The position numbers were made by a program, and so were the translations under genes. From assembly GCA_018883485.1 (NCBI GenBank), contig VEQB01000152.1, positions 1 to 6,052 on the forward strand: 6,052 bases of DNA, read 5' to 3'. Below the pieces are notes generated by a model. That model ran no database searches and was not told where the DNA came from. It saw only the letters and a program-made list of their open reading frames with translations. How positions within the stretch are numbered: the stretch's first letter is position 1; every line of letters begins with the position of its first letter. Shown one piece after another: positions 5,933 to 6,052 of the stretch. The stretch comes from Bacteroidota bacterium. Its GTDB lineage: Bacteria; Bacteroidota; Bacteroidia; UKL13-3.

Positions 5933-6052
5933 TGTCCTGAAATAGGTTGACAGAAATGTTAACTTTATTTCGCACAAAAATGAGTCAAAAAAGAAAAACA
6001 AAAGAGGAAATTGTTGCCGAATATTTGACAGGTAACTACACCTATCGAGAAC
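5933..6052 (+). mobile_element. Insertion sequence, left end (cut by window edge)
   Basis: A new element appears to start at TGTCCTGAAATAGGTTGACA (5933-5952), which begins with TG as IS3-family termini do. It leads after about 47 bases into a transposase-like reading frame. The proposed terminus lies 16 bases beyond the stop of the type IIG gene, so the insertion spared that gene. The other end, the terminal inverted repeat partner and the target duplication are outside the window, so the exact boundary is an inference. The family call rests on the terminus and on the OrfA-like N-terminus. Confidence 0.65.
5980..6052 (+). CDS. IS3-family OrfA-like transposase subunit, N-terminal fragment
   Basis: The frame begins with ATG at 5980, reads MSQKRKTKEEIVAEYLTGNY and continues TYRE to the window edge. 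Only 24 codons are visible. The pattern (basic start, then a helix KEEIVAEYL, then GNYTYRE leading into what should be the recognition helix) is typical of the helix-turn-helix DNA-binding subunit (OrfA) of IS3-like elements, which binds the IS ends and is usually followed by the DDE integrase OrfB through a -1 frameshift. Its position 47 bases inside the putative IS end supports this. No Shine-Dalgarno site is visible. The fragment is too short for a firm family assignment; an IS481 or other HTH-type transposase is possible. Confidence 0.65.
   Translation, partial: MSQKRKTKEEIVAEYLTGNYTYRE

Noticed and set aside
5947..5967. A complete promoter made by TTGACA in the insertion sequence end
   Set aside because: TTGACA matches a sigma-70 -35 box, but no -10 box is found at proper spacing, and Bacteroidota use a different consensus.
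1..6052. CRISPR array, tRNA or rRNA genes
   Set aside because: No regularly spaced repeats, no tRNA cloverleaf and no rRNA sequence were seen on either strand.

Overview
The window is AT-rich. Its start codons are preceded by A-rich sequence with no Shine-Dalgarno motif, and its proteins are rich in Lys, Asn and Ile. Together with the gene families present, this points to a member of the Bacteroidota (Flavobacteriia, Cytophagia or a similar class). That assignment is an inference; there is no rRNA or housekeeping gene to confirm it. The region is accessory DNA: one large restriction-modification gene set among three different mobile elements.

Left part (1-826): the 3' portion of a group II intron on the + strand. 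It holds the C-terminal half of the intron-encoded reverse transcriptase/maturase (stop at 720-722), followed by a clearly recognisable catalytic domain V (753-786) and domain VI with a candidate branch-point A at 820. The intron probably ends at 826. Its 5' part lies outside the window.

Middle-left (827 to about 2060-2090): an IS110-family insertion sequence on the - strand. An intact 342-aa DEDD/serine recombinase (830-1858) starts the recognisable element. The region upstream of it (1904-2033) can fold into two large stem-loops, as expected of a bridge RNA that guides IS110 recombinases. The recombinase stop codon lies only four bases from the predicted intron end, so the two elements abut.

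Middle (about 2060-2304): noncoding DNA with a 66-bp imperfect palindrome (2165-2230), flanked by near-identical 11/12-bp direct repeats, and a smaller hairpin at 2063-2090.

Right part (2305-5916): one 1203-aa gene for a fused restriction-modification enzyme of type IIG. In order it has an N-terminal PD-(D/E)XK nuclease, a gamma-type N6-adenine methyltransferase (motifs X, I, IV) and a C-terminal target-recognition region. It should cut and protect DNA by itself, with no partner gene needed. Asn codon use shifts sharply around the NPPY motif, which suggests that the specificity half was exchanged by recombination.

Right edge (5933-6052): the left end of a further insertion sequence, with the first 24 codons of an HTH-type transposase subunit resembling IS3-family OrfA. 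It begins 16 bases after the restriction gene stop. The genes do not form one pathway; the window reads as a defence gene in a mobile-element hot spot. I do not see a clearly new system. The most informative points are the candidate bridge RNA, the intron/IS junction and the mosaic type IIG gene.
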